Shown here one piece after another: positions 1 through 8,702 of a stretch of 64,000 nt of DNA. A model generated the notes under the pieces. It had not been told where the DNA came from. It did no database searches and saw only the letters and a program-made list of their open reading frames with translations. Source of the stretch: Verrucomicrobiota bacterium (GTDB taxonomy: Bacteria; Verrucomicrobiota; Verrucomicrobiia; Verrucomicrobiales; Verrucomicrobiaceae); the NCBI GenBank assembly GCA_025360015.1, contig JANYCZ010000049.1, positions 105,793 through 169,792 of the forward strand, in the 5' to 3' direction. The translations under genes and the position numbers were made by a program. The number at the start of each line of letters is the position of its first letter. Within the stretch, counting starts at the first letter, position 1.

Positions 1-641
1 CCGAGCGGAATGGCGGCATCCAATTTCTTCAGCAGCGCCGGGTCACTCATCGTGGTGCTGTTGATCGGTGTGGACACCGCGCCCGGGCCCACGCCAACAA
101 CCAGGATGTTGTGCGGCGCGAGCTCGACCCCCGCCGTGCGCGTCAGCATCCGCATCCCGCCCTTGGAGAGGCAGTAGGCCGTGTTGCCCGGCATCGGCCA
201 GTCTTCATGCACGGAGCTGATGTTGATGATGCGCCCGCCACCACCCTGCTTGATCATCTGCTGCGCCGCGAGCTGCGTGCCGAAAAACGCGCTCTTCAAA
301 TTGACCGAGAGCACCTGGTCATACTGCGCCTCGGTCGTGTCCAGAACAGACGTGCGCGTCTCCACGCCGGCGTTGTTGACCATGATGTCCACGCGTCCGA
401 AAGCCTCCACGGCCTGCGCAAACAGCATCTGCAAATCGGCGACCTTGCTGACATCCGCCTTCACCCCGATGACGCAGTTCCCCAGCGCGCGCACCTGCGT
501 TTCCAGCGCTTCCGTGGCTTCGGGGTGCGCGAGGTAATCGATGACAACGTTCGCGCCCTGGCGTGCGAATTCCAAAACGATGGCCAGACCGATGCCACTG
601 TTGCCTCCGGTGACGATGGCGACTTTGCCTTTAAGATTCAT
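1..641 (-). CDS. SDR-family oxidoreductase (3' end outside window)
   Basis: Classical short-chain dehydrogenase/reductase read from an ATG at 641; it runs off the left edge without a stop, so about 213 N-terminal residues are visible. Family motifs are in order: the cofactor-binding TGGNSGIG near residue 11, NNAG near residue 90, the catalytic serine in NISS and the YCLSK tyrosine/lysine pair. The sequence resembles glucose 1-dehydrogenase-like SDRs, but the substrate cannot be read from the motifs. It starts 28 bases after the zwf stop on the same strand and is probably the last gene of a cydAB-gnd-zwf operon. That context suggests a sugar or sugar-acid substrate, which is inference only. 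Confidence 0.88.
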   Translation of the reverse strand, partial: MNLKGKVAIVTGGNSGIGLAIVLEFARQGANVVIDYLAHPEATEALETQVRALGNCVIGVKADVSKVADLQMLFAQAVEAFGRVDIMVNNAGVETRTSVLDTTEAQYDQVLSVNLKSAFFGTQLAAQQMIKQGGGGRIINISSVHEDWPMPGNTAYCLSKGGMRMLTRTAGVELAPHNILVVGVGPGAVSTPINSTTMSDPALLKKLDAAIPL

Positions 642-669
642 GATGCGGTAGTGTGTGTGGGGGTGAGGT

Positions 670-2229
670 TTATCGTTGGCGGGCCGGTCTGACACGCGGC
701 GTTCGCAGCGGAGTCGGCACCGGCCAGTGATGTCCGGTTTCGAGAAGTTCCTGGGTGGACTCGGGCCCCCAGGAGCCCGCAGCGTAATTGGGGAAGTCGC
801 TCGGCGGATTGGCAGACCACACATCGAGCACCGGCTGTAGCAGCTTCCAGGCAGCTTCGATCTGGTCGGCGCGCATGAACAGCGTCGCGTCGTTCTTCAT
901 CACATCCCACAGCAGAGTCTCATAGGCGTCTGGCGAAGGGGCGTCAAAGCTCTCACGATAATCGAACCGCATGTCCACCGGCCGCAGTTGCATCTCCGGT
1001 CCCGGATGCTTGGCCTGAAAACCCAGCACAATGCCTTCATCGGGCTGGATCGAAATCACCAGCCGGGAGGGTTTCCACCCGAGCGATGCATCCGGTGGAA
1101 ACGCCTGATGCGGCACCGCGCGAAATTGAATCACGACCTCCGACGTCTGCCGTGCCAGGCACTTGCCCGTGCGCAGATAAAACGGCACTCCCTGCCAGCG
1201 CCAGTTGTCGATCTGCAACCGGAGCGCGGCAAAGGTCTCAGTCTGCGAGTCCGCTGCCACGCCTTCTTCCTCGCGGTAGCCGCGCGCTCTTTTGCCGCCG
1301 CTGCGGCCTGCCCCATACTGTCCGCGCACCGCGCAGAGATGGACCGCTTCGGGACGAATCGGTCGCACCGCGTGCAGCACGTCCACCTTCTTGTTGCGGA
1401 TCTCGTCGGCTTCAAAGGAGACCATCGGCTCCATCGCCACGAGGCACAGCACCTGCATGAGGTGGTTTTGCACCATGTCACGCAGCGCGCCCGCATGCTC
1501 GTAGTAGCCACCGCGATGCTCCACGCCCACCTCTTCAGCCACAGTGATGGTCACTGAATCAACATAGCTACGGTTCCAGATCGGTTCGAAGATCGGATTC
1601 GCAAAACGGAACGCGAGGATGTTCTGCACCGTCTCCTTGCCCAAATAGTGGTCGATGCGGAAGATCTGGGATTCGTCGAAGCTGGCACCCAGAGCAGCAT
1701 TGAGGGCGCGCGCGGAATCCAGATCATAGCCAAAGGGTTTTTCAATCACCAGCCTCGACCGCTGCCGGTCAGCCGCCAGCCCGGCCTTGCCCAGCTGCTT
1801 CGGAATCTCTCCAAACATCGAAGGCGGCGTGGCCATGTAAAAAATCCGCTGGGCCTGCGCACCCCATCCCTTTTCAAAGGCGGCACACTGCGCAGCCAGG
1901 GCTGCATAGGTGGCGGCTTTTTTGAAATCGCCCTGCTGATAGAAGAGGTGCTTGGCAAACTGATTCCAGGCGGCGGTCGTTACCTTGCCAAAGCGCGAGA
2001 ACTGACTGATCCCGGCACGCAGCCGTTGCTTGAACTCGCGGTCACCCAGCGCGACGCGGTCGATGGCAATGATCGCAAACTGCGCGGGCAGACTGCGATC
2101 CTGCGACAGATCAAACAGCGCGGGTATCAGCTTTCTCCAGGCCAGATCTCCTCCGCCGCCAAAGATGGCGAACACAGTGGGCGCAGGTTGTTCAGTGGGT
2201 TTCATGGCGGGTTGGGGTGTTGGGTTCAT
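670..2229 (-). CDS. zwf: Glucose-6-phosphate 1-dehydrogenase
   Basis: Catalyses the NADP-dependent oxidation of glucose 6-phosphate, the first step of the oxidative pentose phosphate pathway. The 519-residue length is normal. The nucleotide-binding loop near residue 24 reads [10 protein letters not shown] (usually GxSGDLxxRK). The active-site signature [13 protein letters not shown] is intact, as are EKPFGY and the C-terminal FYLRTGK. A short basic stretch ([12 protein letters not shown]) sits in the loop before [11 protein letters not shown]. The ATG at 2229 overlaps the gnd stop as ATGA, implying translational coupling; a second in-frame ATG at 2205 is possible. No 6-phosphogluconolactonase gene lies alongside. 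Confidence 0.96.
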   Translation of the reverse strand: MNPTPQPAMKPTEQPAPTVFAIFGGGGDLAWRKLIPALFDLSQDRSLPAQFAIIAIDRVALGDREFKQRLRAGISQFSRFGKVTTAAWNQFAKHLFYQQGDFKKAATYAALAAQCAAFEKGWGAQAQRIFYMATPPSMFGEIPKQLGKAGLAADRQRSRLVIEKPFGYDLDSARALNAALGASFDESQIFRIDHYLGKETVQNILAFRFANPIFEPIWNRSYVDSVTITVAEEVGVEHRGGYYEHAGALRDMVQNHLMQVLCLVAMEPMVSFEADEIRNKKVDVLHAVRPIRPEAVHLCAVRGQYGAGRSGGKRARGYREEEGVAADSQTETFAALRLQIDNWRWQGVPFYLRTGKCLARQTSEVVIQFRAVPHQAFPPDASLGWKPSRLVISIQPDEGIVLGFQAKHPGPEMQLRPVDMRFDYRESFDAPSPDAYETLLWDVMKNDATLFMRADQIEAAWKLLQPVLDVWSANPPSDFPNYAAGSWGPESTQELLETGHHWPVPTPLRTPRVRPARQR

Positions 2230-3260
2230 GGGCTTTTCTTCTCAAGATGTCCACCAAATCCAAAACGCATCGCCGAGAGCAGTTTGTCCTGAAAGCCCGC
2301 TTCACCGCGCGAACTGAATCGTTCATAGAGCGCCGTGGTCAGCACCGGCACCGGCACGCCTTCGTCGATGGCGGCCTTGATCGTCCAGCGTCCTTCGCCG
2401 GAGTCGGACACCTGGCCGGAAAACTGTTCGAGCTGCGGGTCACGGGTCAGGGCATTCGCAGTCAGATCGAGCAGCCAGGACGAGATCACGCTGCCGCGCC
2501 GCCACACTTCCGCGATGTCCGCCATGTTGAGATCGTATTGAAAATGCTCCGGGTTGCGCAGAGGCGTCGTCTCCGCGTCCAGGTCCCCTTGTTTGCTGCC
2601 AACGTTGGCCGCACGCAGGATGGAGAGGCCCTCCGCATAGGCCGCCATGAGGCCGTATTCGATCCCGTTGTGGACCATCTTCACGAAGTGTCCGGCACCA
2701 TTCGCGCCGCAGTGCAGATAGCCCTGCTCACTGGTGCCGCCGAGCTTGTCACGCCCCGGTGTTCGCGCCGTTTTGCCCACTCCGGGCGCCAGCGTCGCGA
2801 AGATGGGGTCGAGATGTTTCACGATCTTCTTTTCACCGCCGATCATCATGCAGAATCCGCGTTCCAAGCCCCACACGCCGCCACTCGTGCCGACGTCCAC
2901 ATAGTGAATGCCCCGCGCCTTCAGTTCTTCGGCCCGCCGGATGTCGTCCACATAATACGAGTTGCCGCCGTCGATCAAAATGTCCCCGGCCTCCAGGCTG
3001 GGCAGCAGGTCCGCAATGGCGTGATCCACCACAGCCGCCGGAACCATCAGCCAGATGGCCCGTGGCGTGGCGAGTTTCTTGACGAGATCAGCCGGCGAAG
3101 AGGCCCCCTTTGCCTTCGGTCCGGTCACCGCTTTCACCGCCTCGGCTGAGGGATCATAGACGACGCAGGGGTGCCCGCTTTTGTTGAGGCGGCGCACGAG
3201 ATTTGCGCCCATCCGGCCCAGTCCCACCATGCCGAGTTGCAGGGTTGTTTTCTTTTTCAT
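2226..3260 (-). CDS. gnd: 6-phosphogluconate dehydrogenase, decarboxylating (short form)
   Basis: Converts 6-phosphogluconate to ribulose 5-phosphate and CO2. At 344 residues it belongs to the short GndA-like group, shorter than the 470-residue E. coli enzyme. Visible features are the N-terminal Rossmann motif [13 protein letters not shown], the DGGNSYY substrate loop, the [13 protein letters not shown] segment and the catalytic [16 protein letters not shown]. The open frame extends upstream to 3587 into cydB, but the ATG at 3260 gives the correct N-terminus ([15 protein letters not shown]). It starts 26 bases after the cydB stop and overlaps zwf by ATGA. Cofactor choice (NAD or NADP) was not determined. 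Confidence 0.95.
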   Translation of the reverse strand: MKKKTTLQLGMVGLGRMGANLVRRLNKSGHPCVVYDPSAEAVKAVTGPKAKGASSPADLVKKLATPRAIWLMVPAAVVDHAIADLLPSLEAGDILIDGGNSYYVDDIRRAEELKARGIHYVDVGTSGGVWGLERGFCMMIGGEKKIVKHLDPIFATLAPGVGKTARTPGRDKLGGTSEQGYLHCGANGAGHFVKMVHNGIEYGLMAAYAEGLSILRAANVGSKQGDLDAETTPLRNPEHFQYDLNMADIAEVWRRGSVISSWLLDLTANALTRDPQLEQFSGQVSDSGEGRWTIKAAIDEGVPVPVLTTALYERFSSRGEAGFQDKLLSAMRFGFGGHLEKKSP

Positions 3261-3286
3261 GGCAGTTTTTTCGTTGGAGTTTGGGT

Positions 3287-4288
3287 TTAGGGTTTTTCGG
3301 GAAGGCTGAAGAGGCGATATAAAAAAATCAGCGCAGGCAGCAGCAGCACCGCCCCCGCACACAGAGCAAAAGTGAGCAGGCGCAGCGTCGCCTCCGGCGC
3401 GGCGCTTGTGTGAAAGGTGACATCGGGCGTGATCACATGCGGGTACTGTGCGAGAGCCCAGCCGGTCAAAATTAGCGCCACCTGCGCCACGGCAGCCAGG
3501 CGTGCAAAGGCGAACCACCGCCGCCACAGCGCCACCCATGCTGCCACCGCGCAGCCGCTGATACCACAGGCTACCAGCATCGGCCACCCGTCATGTGTCA
3601 TGGCGTGAATCACGCCGGGTGCGCCTGCTTCGGCGGTGAGAAAAACCACCAGCGTCGCCGGCACCAGCGCCAGTCCGCTGCCCAGCGCCCGCCGCCGGAA
3701 ATCATTCTGCAAATCGGGCTCGGCCTGCGTGTAAAGCGCCAGATAGATGGCAGCCAGGAAAGCGCACACGACGAGCGCAAACACCCCACAGGCAAAGGCA
3801 AACGGCGTCAGCCATCCCGCGAAAAACCCCGTGGTCACCTGCCCGTCCGCGTAGCGTATTCGCTCCGTGGACAGCGCACCCAGAACCATGCCCTCGGAAA
3901 ACGGCGTGAAGAAACACGCCACGCCAAACACCGCACCCCAGCGGTGCCGCACCTTCTCACTTTGGAAATCGTATTTGCGGAAAATGAAGGCCGAGCCCCG
4001 CAGCACGATGCCCCCCAGCATCAGCGTGATGGGAATATGCAGCGCCGTCACCAGCGCGGCGAAGGCCGGCGGGAAGGCCGTGAACAGCAGCACGATGACG
4101 AGGATGAGCCACACATGATTCGCCTCCCAGATGGGACTGATGGCTGCGGCGATGGCTTTGCGCTGCCTCTCCGCACGCGGCCCGCACGCCAGCAAATCCC
4201 ACATGCCCCCGCCGAAGTCCGCCCCGCCCAGCAGGGCGTAGAGGATCAGCGAAAGCAGGATAAAGACGACAACGCTCAGTTCATACAT
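3287..4288 (-). CDS. cydB: Cytochrome bd ubiquinol oxidase subunit II
   Basis: Membrane partner of CydA in the cytochrome bd quinol oxidase, an oxygen-scavenging terminal oxidase that does not pump protons. The protein has 333 residues with repeated hydrophobic segments and the family N-terminal segment [16 protein letters not shown]. The chosen ATG at 4288 (MYELSVVVF) lies inside the end of cydA, an 8-base overlap; the longer open frame begins with an implausible Cys/Ser-rich leader. It is followed closely by gnd. No cydX-like small gene was seen between cydB and gnd. Confidence 0.95.
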   Translation of the reverse strand: MYELSVVVFILLSLILYALLGGADFGGGMWDLLACGPRAERQRKAIAAAISPIWEANHVWLILVIVLLFTAFPPAFAALVTALHIPITLMLGGIVLRGSAFIFRKYDFQSEKVRHRWGAVFGVACFFTPFSEGMVLGALSTERIRYADGQVTTGFFAGWLTPFAFACGVFALVVCAFLAAIYLALYTQAEPDLQNDFRRRALGSGLALVPATLVVFLTAEAGAPGVIHAMTHDGWPMLVACGISGCAVAAWVALWRRWFAFARLAAVAQVALILTGWALAQYPHVITPDVTFHTSAAPEATLRLLTFALCAGAVLLLPALIFLYRLFSLPEKP

Positions 4289-5579
4289 GGCTGGATTCGA
4301 GGAACTGCCGGCGCAGCAGCAGGATGACAATGACGGCCAGAAAAAAGTACAGCAGCGTGAAGGCGATGAACGGCACGACGATGTGCTGCATCGGCGTCAC
4401 CGCTTCCTTCGTGCGCATGATGCCCTGAATGATCCACGGCTGGCGGCCCACCTCCGTCACCACCCACCCGGCTTCGAGCGCCACAAAGCCCATCGGGCTG
4501 GCAAGCACCAGTGCTCGCAGCAGCCAGGTGCCCTCGGGCAGCGCCTGCTTTCTCCACCAGCGCCAGCCAGTCCATGCGGACAGTCCCAGCAGCGCCATGC
4601 CGCACAGCACCATCAAATCAAATGCCCAGTGCACGATGCGTACATTCGGCCAGTCCGCGCGCGGAAACTCCTCCAGCCCGACGATGCGTGCCTCGGGATC
4701 ATGGGTAGCAAGGAAACTCAGCCCCTTCGGAATTCGAACCGCATAGTCAATCGTCTTCAGCTCATCATTGGGAATCCCGCCGACGAACAAAGGCGCGCCT
4801 TCCTCCGTGCGATAATGCGCTTCCATGGCAGCCAGCTTCGCCGGCTGCAGCTTCGCCACGCTGCGCGCGCTGAAGTCCCCGCTCACGATTTGCAGCGGCG
4901 CGCTCACACAGGCAAGAATCAGCGCGATACCCAAGGCAGCACGGTGAAACTCACTGCTGCGATTGCGCAGCAGAAAGAATGCATGCACTCCCGCCACTGC
5001 GAAGCCCGCAGCGACGAACGCCGCCAGCGTCATGTGCAGCACTTCATGAAAACTGGCCGCATTGAGCATCGCGGCGATGGGGTCAATCTCTGTGAACTTG
5101 TCCCCCACCCGCTTGAATCCCGCAGGGGCGTTCATCCACGCATTGGCCGTCACGACAAACACACCCGAGAGAATCCCGCTCAGTGCCAGCACCCCACCCG
5201 AGAGCCAGTGCATGAAAGGCGAGATCCGTTTCCAGCCATAGAGATACACGCCAAGGAAAATAGCCTCGGAGAAAAAAGCGAAGCCTTCCAGCGAAAACGG
5301 CATGCCGATGAGCGCACCCGCCTCCTTCATGAAGCCCGGCCACAGCAGCCCCAGCTCAAACGAAAGCACCGTGCCGGAAACCGCCCCCACCGCAAACAGG
5401 ATCGCCGTACCGCGCGCCCAGCGCATGGCGAGATCCAGGTACACCGCCCGCCCGGTCCGAAGATGCAGCGCCTCAGCCACGCACATCAGCACCGGCATGG
5501 CGATGCCCAACGCCGCAAAGACGATGTGGAAGCCCAACGACATCGCCATCTGCGATCGGGCAAAATCAAAATCATTCAT
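4281..5579 (-). CDS. cydA: Cytochrome bd ubiquinol oxidase subunit I
   Basis: Catalytic subunit carrying hemes b558, b595 and d; it oxidises quinol and reduces O2 in the inner membrane. At 432 residues it is a short-Q-loop (CioA-like) form. The heme b595 ligand is visible as His18 in SLGFHIVFAALG. The helix with acidic residues (EGFAFFSEAIFLGVYLYGW), a conserved His in NAASFHEVLHM and the signature GWVVTEVGRQPW are intact. The ATG at 5579 (MNDFDFARSQ) was preferred over the longer frame because it matches the family N-terminus. It is the first gene of the cydAB-gnd-zwf-SDR run. Confidence 0.96.
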   Translation of the reverse strand: MNDFDFARSQMAMSLGFHIVFAALGIAMPVLMCVAEALHLRTGRAVYLDLAMRWARGTAILFAVGAVSGTVLSFELGLLWPGFMKEAGALIGMPFSLEGFAFFSEAIFLGVYLYGWKRISPFMHWLSGGVLALSGILSGVFVVTANAWMNAPAGFKRVGDKFTEIDPIAAMLNAASFHEVLHMTLAAFVAAGFAVAGVHAFFLLRNRSSEFHRAALGIALILACVSAPLQIVSGDFSARSVAKLQPAKLAAMEAHYRTEEGAPLFVGGIPNDELKTIDYAVRIPKGLSFLATHDPEARIVGLEEFPRADWPNVRIVHWAFDLMVLCGMALLGLSAWTGWRWWRKQALPEGTWLLRALVLASPMGFVALEAGWVVTEVGRQPWIIQGIMRTKEAVTPMQHIVVPFIAFTLLYFFLAVIVILLLRRQFLESSHV

Positions 5580-5659
5580 GCTTGGAGCGATGGAGCCAGG
5601 CCGTCCATCCCCATGCATCGTTTCTGGCTGCCGTGGCGGCCTTGGCTATGTCAGTCCCA

Positions 5660-5713
5660 TCACGTGCAGAACGGACAAGGCTGCACAAAATGCCCCGGCG
5701 TGATGTGTTTCAC
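5660..5713 (-). pseudogene. Relic of an ABC-ATPase gene 3' end
   Basis: Eighteen codons including a stop translate to VKHITPGHFVQPCPFCT. The intact ATPase gene at 6258-7226 ends in LKEITPGHFVQPCPCCT; about 42 of 54 bases match. Only the last codons are present, with no body or start. It lies 11 bases downstream of the frameshifted hicA and on the same strand, so hicBA is flanked by two copies of the same gene end. The simplest readings are a displaced gene end left by insertion of hicBA, or the remnant of a tandem duplication. Confidence 0.75.
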
Positions 5714-5724
5714 CGCATTGAGGA

Positions 5725-5950
5725 TTATTTGCGGAAGAGATCCGCTGGCAATCCACTTTGTGTGATGATCGATTTCAATGTGCCTACTGCAATCTCACGA
5801 TGGTTGGGAACAGGCACTGTCCGCCCCCCCGTTTTCGAATCTTCCAAGCGCTTGATGATATGGCTGCCGGATTGACGCAGCTTCTCGAAGCCGTGCCTTG
5901 AGAGAATTTGACAAACTTCGGAGGCTGGCAGCGGGCGCCAGCTTCGGCAT
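5725..5950 (-). pseudogene. hicA: HicA-type mRNA interferase toxin, frameshifted at codon 6
   Basis: The ATG at 5950, 4 bases after the hicB stop, opens MPKLAP. One extra base in a CCC run (complement of about 5933-5935) then shifts the frame. The next frame reads LPASEVCQILSRHGFEKLRQSGSHIIK and onward as a full HicA double-stranded-RNA-binding-like domain with the catalytic-type GSH, and ends with PVPNHREIAVGTLKSII and a stop at 5725. Removing one C restores a normal HicA of about 74 residues. The toxin is therefore probably inactive, unless the base is a sequencing error or programmed frameshifting occurs. Its partner hicB upstream is intact. Confidence 0.8.
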
Positions 5951-5954
5951 GGTT

Positions 5955-6215
5955 TCAGGCCGCTTTGAGTTCGAGAGTTCTCACCCGTGCACCTTTGCGC
6001 AAACGGCGACGAATCTCGGTTGCGCTGGCATGTTCCAAGATGAGCTCGACTGCTTCGGTGAGCATGTCATAGGCCGACTTTCGGGTTTTGCCCTGACTGG
6101 CGACATCCAGTTCGGGGCACATGGAAACATACCATGCTCCATCCTTCGCAATGACAGCACTCAAATTCGGCAGGTCGATCAACACGCCCTCCTTCTCAAT
6201 CCAGCGTTGTTTCAT
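5955..6215 (-). CDS. hicB: HicB-family antitoxin (UPF0150-like)
   Basis: An 86-residue protein with the partial RNase-H-like fold typical of HicB: WYVSMCPELDVASQGKTRKSAYDMLTEAVELILEHA. It normally binds and neutralises HicA and can repress its own operon. The order hicB-hicA is inverted relative to the second module at 7233-7713. A 42-base gap separates it from the ABC ATPase gene upstream, so it may be cotranscribed with the peptide transporter. Since its adjacent hicA is frameshifted, it may be an orphan antitoxin that protects against related toxins, which is inference. Confidence 0.85.
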   Translation of the reverse strand: MKQRWIEKEGVLIDLPNLSAVIAKDGAWYVSMCPELDVASQGKTRKSAYDMLTEAVELILEHASATEIRRRLRKGARVRTLELKAA

Positions 6216-6257
6216 GGGAGCATTATTTCACAAGATGTACCGTTCGGCATCGAATTT

Positions 6258-7226
6258 TTATGTGCAGCACGGGCAGGGCTGTACGAAATGCCCCGGCGTG
6301 ATTTCCTTGAGCGTGAGATCCATGCCCACGCTCTGCTCCCACAGAGGGTGCTTCATGCGGTGACCGAAGGCGCAGCCTGCGGGCGGGTTGATCGGACTGG
6401 GCACATCTCCGCGCAGGAGCTGCCGCACACGCCGCTGCGTCGGATCGGCGATGGGGATCGCATCGAGCAAGGCCTTGGTGTAGGCATGGCGCGGGTTTTG
6501 ATAAAGTTCAGCGGCAGGGGCGAGTTCGACGATCTTGCCGAGGTACATCACCGCGACGCGGTCGCTCATGTGCTTCACGACGTTGAGACCGTGGGCGATG
6601 AAGAGGTAACTCAGCCCCATGTCGCGCTGCAGATCGAGCAGCAGATTGAGCACCTGGCTTTGCACTGAGACGTCGAGCGCGGAGACGGGCTCGTCACAGA
6701 CAATCAGCTTGGGATTCAGCGCAATCGCGCGCGCAATGCCGATGCGCTGCCGCTGACCACCGCTGAATTCGAAGGGGAAGCGATCCGCCGAAGCGGCGCT
6801 GAGTCCCACTTTGTCGAGCAGTCCTGCCACCCAGAGCTTTCGCTCGTCCTTCGTGCCGATCTTCTGCACAATGAACGGCTCCTCCAAAATATCGCGCACG
6901 GTGTGGCGTGGGTTGAGCGACTCGGCGGGATCTTGGAAGATCATCTGGATGTGCCGTCGCATCGGGCGCAGCTCTCCCATGCTGGCATGCGTGATGTCCT
7001 GCCCTTCAAATTCAATGCTGCCGGCGGTGGGATTGAGCAGACGCACGATCGCCTTGCCGAGCGTGGTCTTGCCGCAGCCGGACTCACCCACAAGGCCCAG
7101 CGTCTCGCCCGCGCCGAGGGAAAAGCTCACGCCATCCACCGCTTTGCAGGAGGCCACAGAGCGCCGCAGCAGACCACCGCGTACGGGGAAATGCTGCTTG
7201 AGGTTTTGGACGGTGAGGAGGCTCAT
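6258..7226 (-). CDS. Peptide ABC transporter ATP-binding protein (OppF/DppF-like, YejF C-half equivalent)
   Basis: One of two nucleotide-binding subunits that power peptide import from the cytoplasmic face. The 322-residue protein shows Walker A GESGCGKTT near residue 48, the signature FSGGQRQRIGIARAI, Walker B LIVCDEPVSALD and the switch His in LFIAHGLNVV. An oligopeptide-transporter C-terminal extension ends in a Cys-rich tail (QPCPCCT). E. coli YejF fuses two such ATPases; here they are separate genes with hicAB between them. It starts 6 bases after hicB (7233). Confidence 0.93.
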   Translation of the reverse strand: MSLLTVQNLKQHFPVRGGLLRRSVASCKAVDGVSFSLGAGETLGLVGESGCGKTTLGKAIVRLLNPTAGSIEFEGQDITHASMGELRPMRRHIQMIFQDPAESLNPRHTVRDILEEPFIVQKIGTKDERKLWVAGLLDKVGLSAASADRFPFEFSGGQRQRIGIARAIALNPKLIVCDEPVSALDVSVQSQVLNLLLDLQRDMGLSYLFIAHGLNVVKHMSDRVAVMYLGKIVELAPAAELYQNPRHAYTKALLDAIPIADPTQRRVRQLLRGDVPSPINPPAGCAFGHRMKHPLWEQSVGMDLTLKEITPGHFVQPCPCCT

Positions 7227-7232
7227 GACCGG

Positions 7233-7502
7233 TCAGGCTGCGGCCAAGTCGCCAGTTTTTTCATGCTGAATCCACGTCACCAGGTCTGTGGCCGCCAGCT
7301 TCAGGCCACCTTTGTCGAGATGCCAGGCGAGAGTGCGAGCCCTGGGCCATTTTGATTCCTCCATGAAATGCAGCTCGAGCGCCTCGTGCGCGTTGGCGAG
7401 AATTTTTTCCACGGTCTTCCCGGTCGTGACACATCCAGGAACGTCTGGAAAGTAGCCCGACATATTTCTTGGGCCTTTTTCAATAACGAAGAGGTATTTC
7501 AT
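7233..7502 (-). CDS. hicB: HicB-like antitoxin
   Basis: An 89-residue protein with the HicB signature: an N-terminal strand MKYLFVIEKGP, then GYFPDVPGCVTTGKTVEKILANAHEALELH. The ATG at 7502 was chosen because the upstream extension has no family similarity and reads back toward hicA. The partner toxin hicA lies 25 bases upstream. The next gene downstream, 6 bases on, is the transporter ATPase, so the module is embedded between two functionally linked ABC genes. It is likely autoregulatory in the usual HicB way, but no operator could be identified. Confidence 0.85.
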   Translation of the reverse strand: MKYLFVIEKGPRNMSGYFPDVPGCVTTGKTVEKILANAHEALELHFMEESKWPRARTLAWHLDKGGLKLAATDLVTWIQHEKTGDLAAA

Positions 7503-7527
7503 GGTGTTAAGATATTCAACGGGCGCT

Positions 7528-7713
7528 CTATTTCCACCCTGCTTGTTTGCGAATGCTGTTCCAAGTTCCCGGTGCAAGCTCGTCCGAAGGGTGGCCAGGA
7601 ACTGTCACCTTTCCCAGCTTCGACGGGTGGGCAAACTGGCGATGGCTTCCCCGCGTGGCTTTGAGCAACCACCCTTCAGTCTGCAGGCGTCGGAGAACAT
7701 CGCGGACTTTCAT
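7528..7713 (-). CDS. hicA: HicA-type mRNA interferase toxin
   Basis: A 61-residue protein typical of Hic[24 protein letters not shown] (Gly-Ser-His with the presumed catalytic His near residue 24), then [25 protein letters not shown]. HicA enzymes cleave mRNA and tmRNA. The ATG overlaps the stop of the upstream ABC ATPase gene as ATGA (7710-7713), so its translation should be coupled to that of the transporter. Unlike the module at 5725-6215, toxin precedes antitoxin, and this toxin frame is intact. Confidence 0.87.
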   Translation of the reverse strand: MKVRDVLRRLQTEGWLLKATRGSHRQFAHPSKLGKVTVPGHPSDELAPGTWNSIRKQAGWK

Positions 7714-8702
7714 GATGGCACGCAGATGGGGCAGTTCTCCACCCAGTGGTTGGCGGAAATTTCAACGAAAGGCGGGCGTGTGTTCAACTGCGCGATGCTG
7801 TGCGCACGACCGGAACGCTCCGCAAAACGGCAGCCGGGTTTGAAATCCGCGATGCCGGGCACGTTGCCCTGGATAGCCTTCAGCTTGGTCTTGGGCACAC
7901 TGTCGAGGCGCGGGATGCTTTCCAGCAGGCCCTGAGTGTAGGCATGGCGTGGCTTGGCAAAGAGTTCATGCACCTCCGCGCGCTCCACGATGCGTCCGGC
8001 ATACATCACGACCACTTCATCGCATACCTGGGCGATGACGCCGAGATCGTGGGTGATGAGAATGACGCTCATGCCCATCTCCTTCTGCAAGTCGGCGATC
8101 AGTTCGAGAATCTGCGCCTGCACGGTGACATCCAGCGCGGTGGTCGGCTCGTCGGCGATCAGCAGCTTGGGTTTGTTGATCAGCGCCATGGCGATCATCA
8201 TGCGCTGCCGCATGCCGCCGCTGAGCTGGTGCGGGTATTCGTTGAGGCGCTGCTCCGGTGCTGGAATGCGCACCTTCTTCATCATGTCCAGGCTGCGCGC
8301 CAGCACCTCGGCCTTGCTGCATTGCGTGTGCAGCAGGATGGCCTCAGCAAGCTGGCGGCCCACCGTCTGCACGGGATTCAACGCCGTCATCGGCTCCTGA
8401 AAAATCATGCTGATGTCCTTGCCGCGTACTTTCTGCATCTCTTCGATGGGTAGAGAAACCAGGTCACGCCCTTCAAATTGGATGCTGCCTCCGAGAATCT
8501 GCCCATGTGGCTGTGGCAGCAGGCGGGTGATGGAAAAGGCGGTGACGCTCTTGCCGCAGCCCGATTCACCCACGATGCCAAAGGTCTTGCCACGCGGCAC
8601 CTCAAAGCGGATGCCATCCACCGCCGTCATACGGCCCGCGTCCGTGTCGAAGGCGGTGACGAGGTCACGAACCTCAAGAATGCTGGAGGATGCGGCGCTC
8701 AT
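7710..8702 (-). CDS. Peptide ABC transporter ATP-binding protein (OppD/DppD-like, YejF N-half equivalent)
   Basis: A 330-residue nucleotide-binding subunit. It shows Walker A GESGCGKS, a Q-loop in [12 protein letters not shown], the signature [15 protein letters not shown], Walker [13 protein letters not shown] and the switch His in [12 protein letters not shown]. The C-terminal oligopeptide-transporter extension ends in ENCPICVPS, a CPxC tail like that of the companion ATPase. The start abuts the substrate-binding-protein gene as TAA-ATG with no gap. It pairs with the ATPase at 6258-7226 and the YejB/YejE permeases. Confidence 0.94.
   Translation of the reverse strand: MSAASSSILEVRDLVTAFDTDAGRMTAVDGIRFEVPRGKTFGIVGESGCGKSVTAFSITRLLPQPHGQILGGSIQFEGRDLVSLPIEEMQKVRGKDISMIFQEPMTALNPVQTVGRQLAEAILLHTQCSKAEVLARSLDMMKKVRIPAPEQRLNEYPHQLSGGMRQRMMIAMALINKPKLLIADEPTTALDVTVQAQILELIADLQKEMGMSVILITHDLGVIAQVCDEVVVMYAGRIVERAEVHELFAKPRHAYTQGLLESIPRLDSVPKTKLKAIQGNVPGIADFKPGCRFAERSGRAHSIAQLNTRPPFVEISANHWVENCPICVPS

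Noticed and set aside
2230-3149. 310-codon plus-strand open frame opposite gnd
   Set aside because: Shadow of gnd; no recognisable motifs.
4287-5765. 492-codon plus-strand open frame opposite cydA
   Set aside because: Antisense to cydA; rich in Arg, His and Gln with no family similarity.
7226-7713. Displaced copy of the OppD-like gene end after the hicAB module, parallel to the hicBA case
   Set aside because: Only 6 bases separate hicB from the next ATPase gene and no match to the OppD-like 3' end is present.
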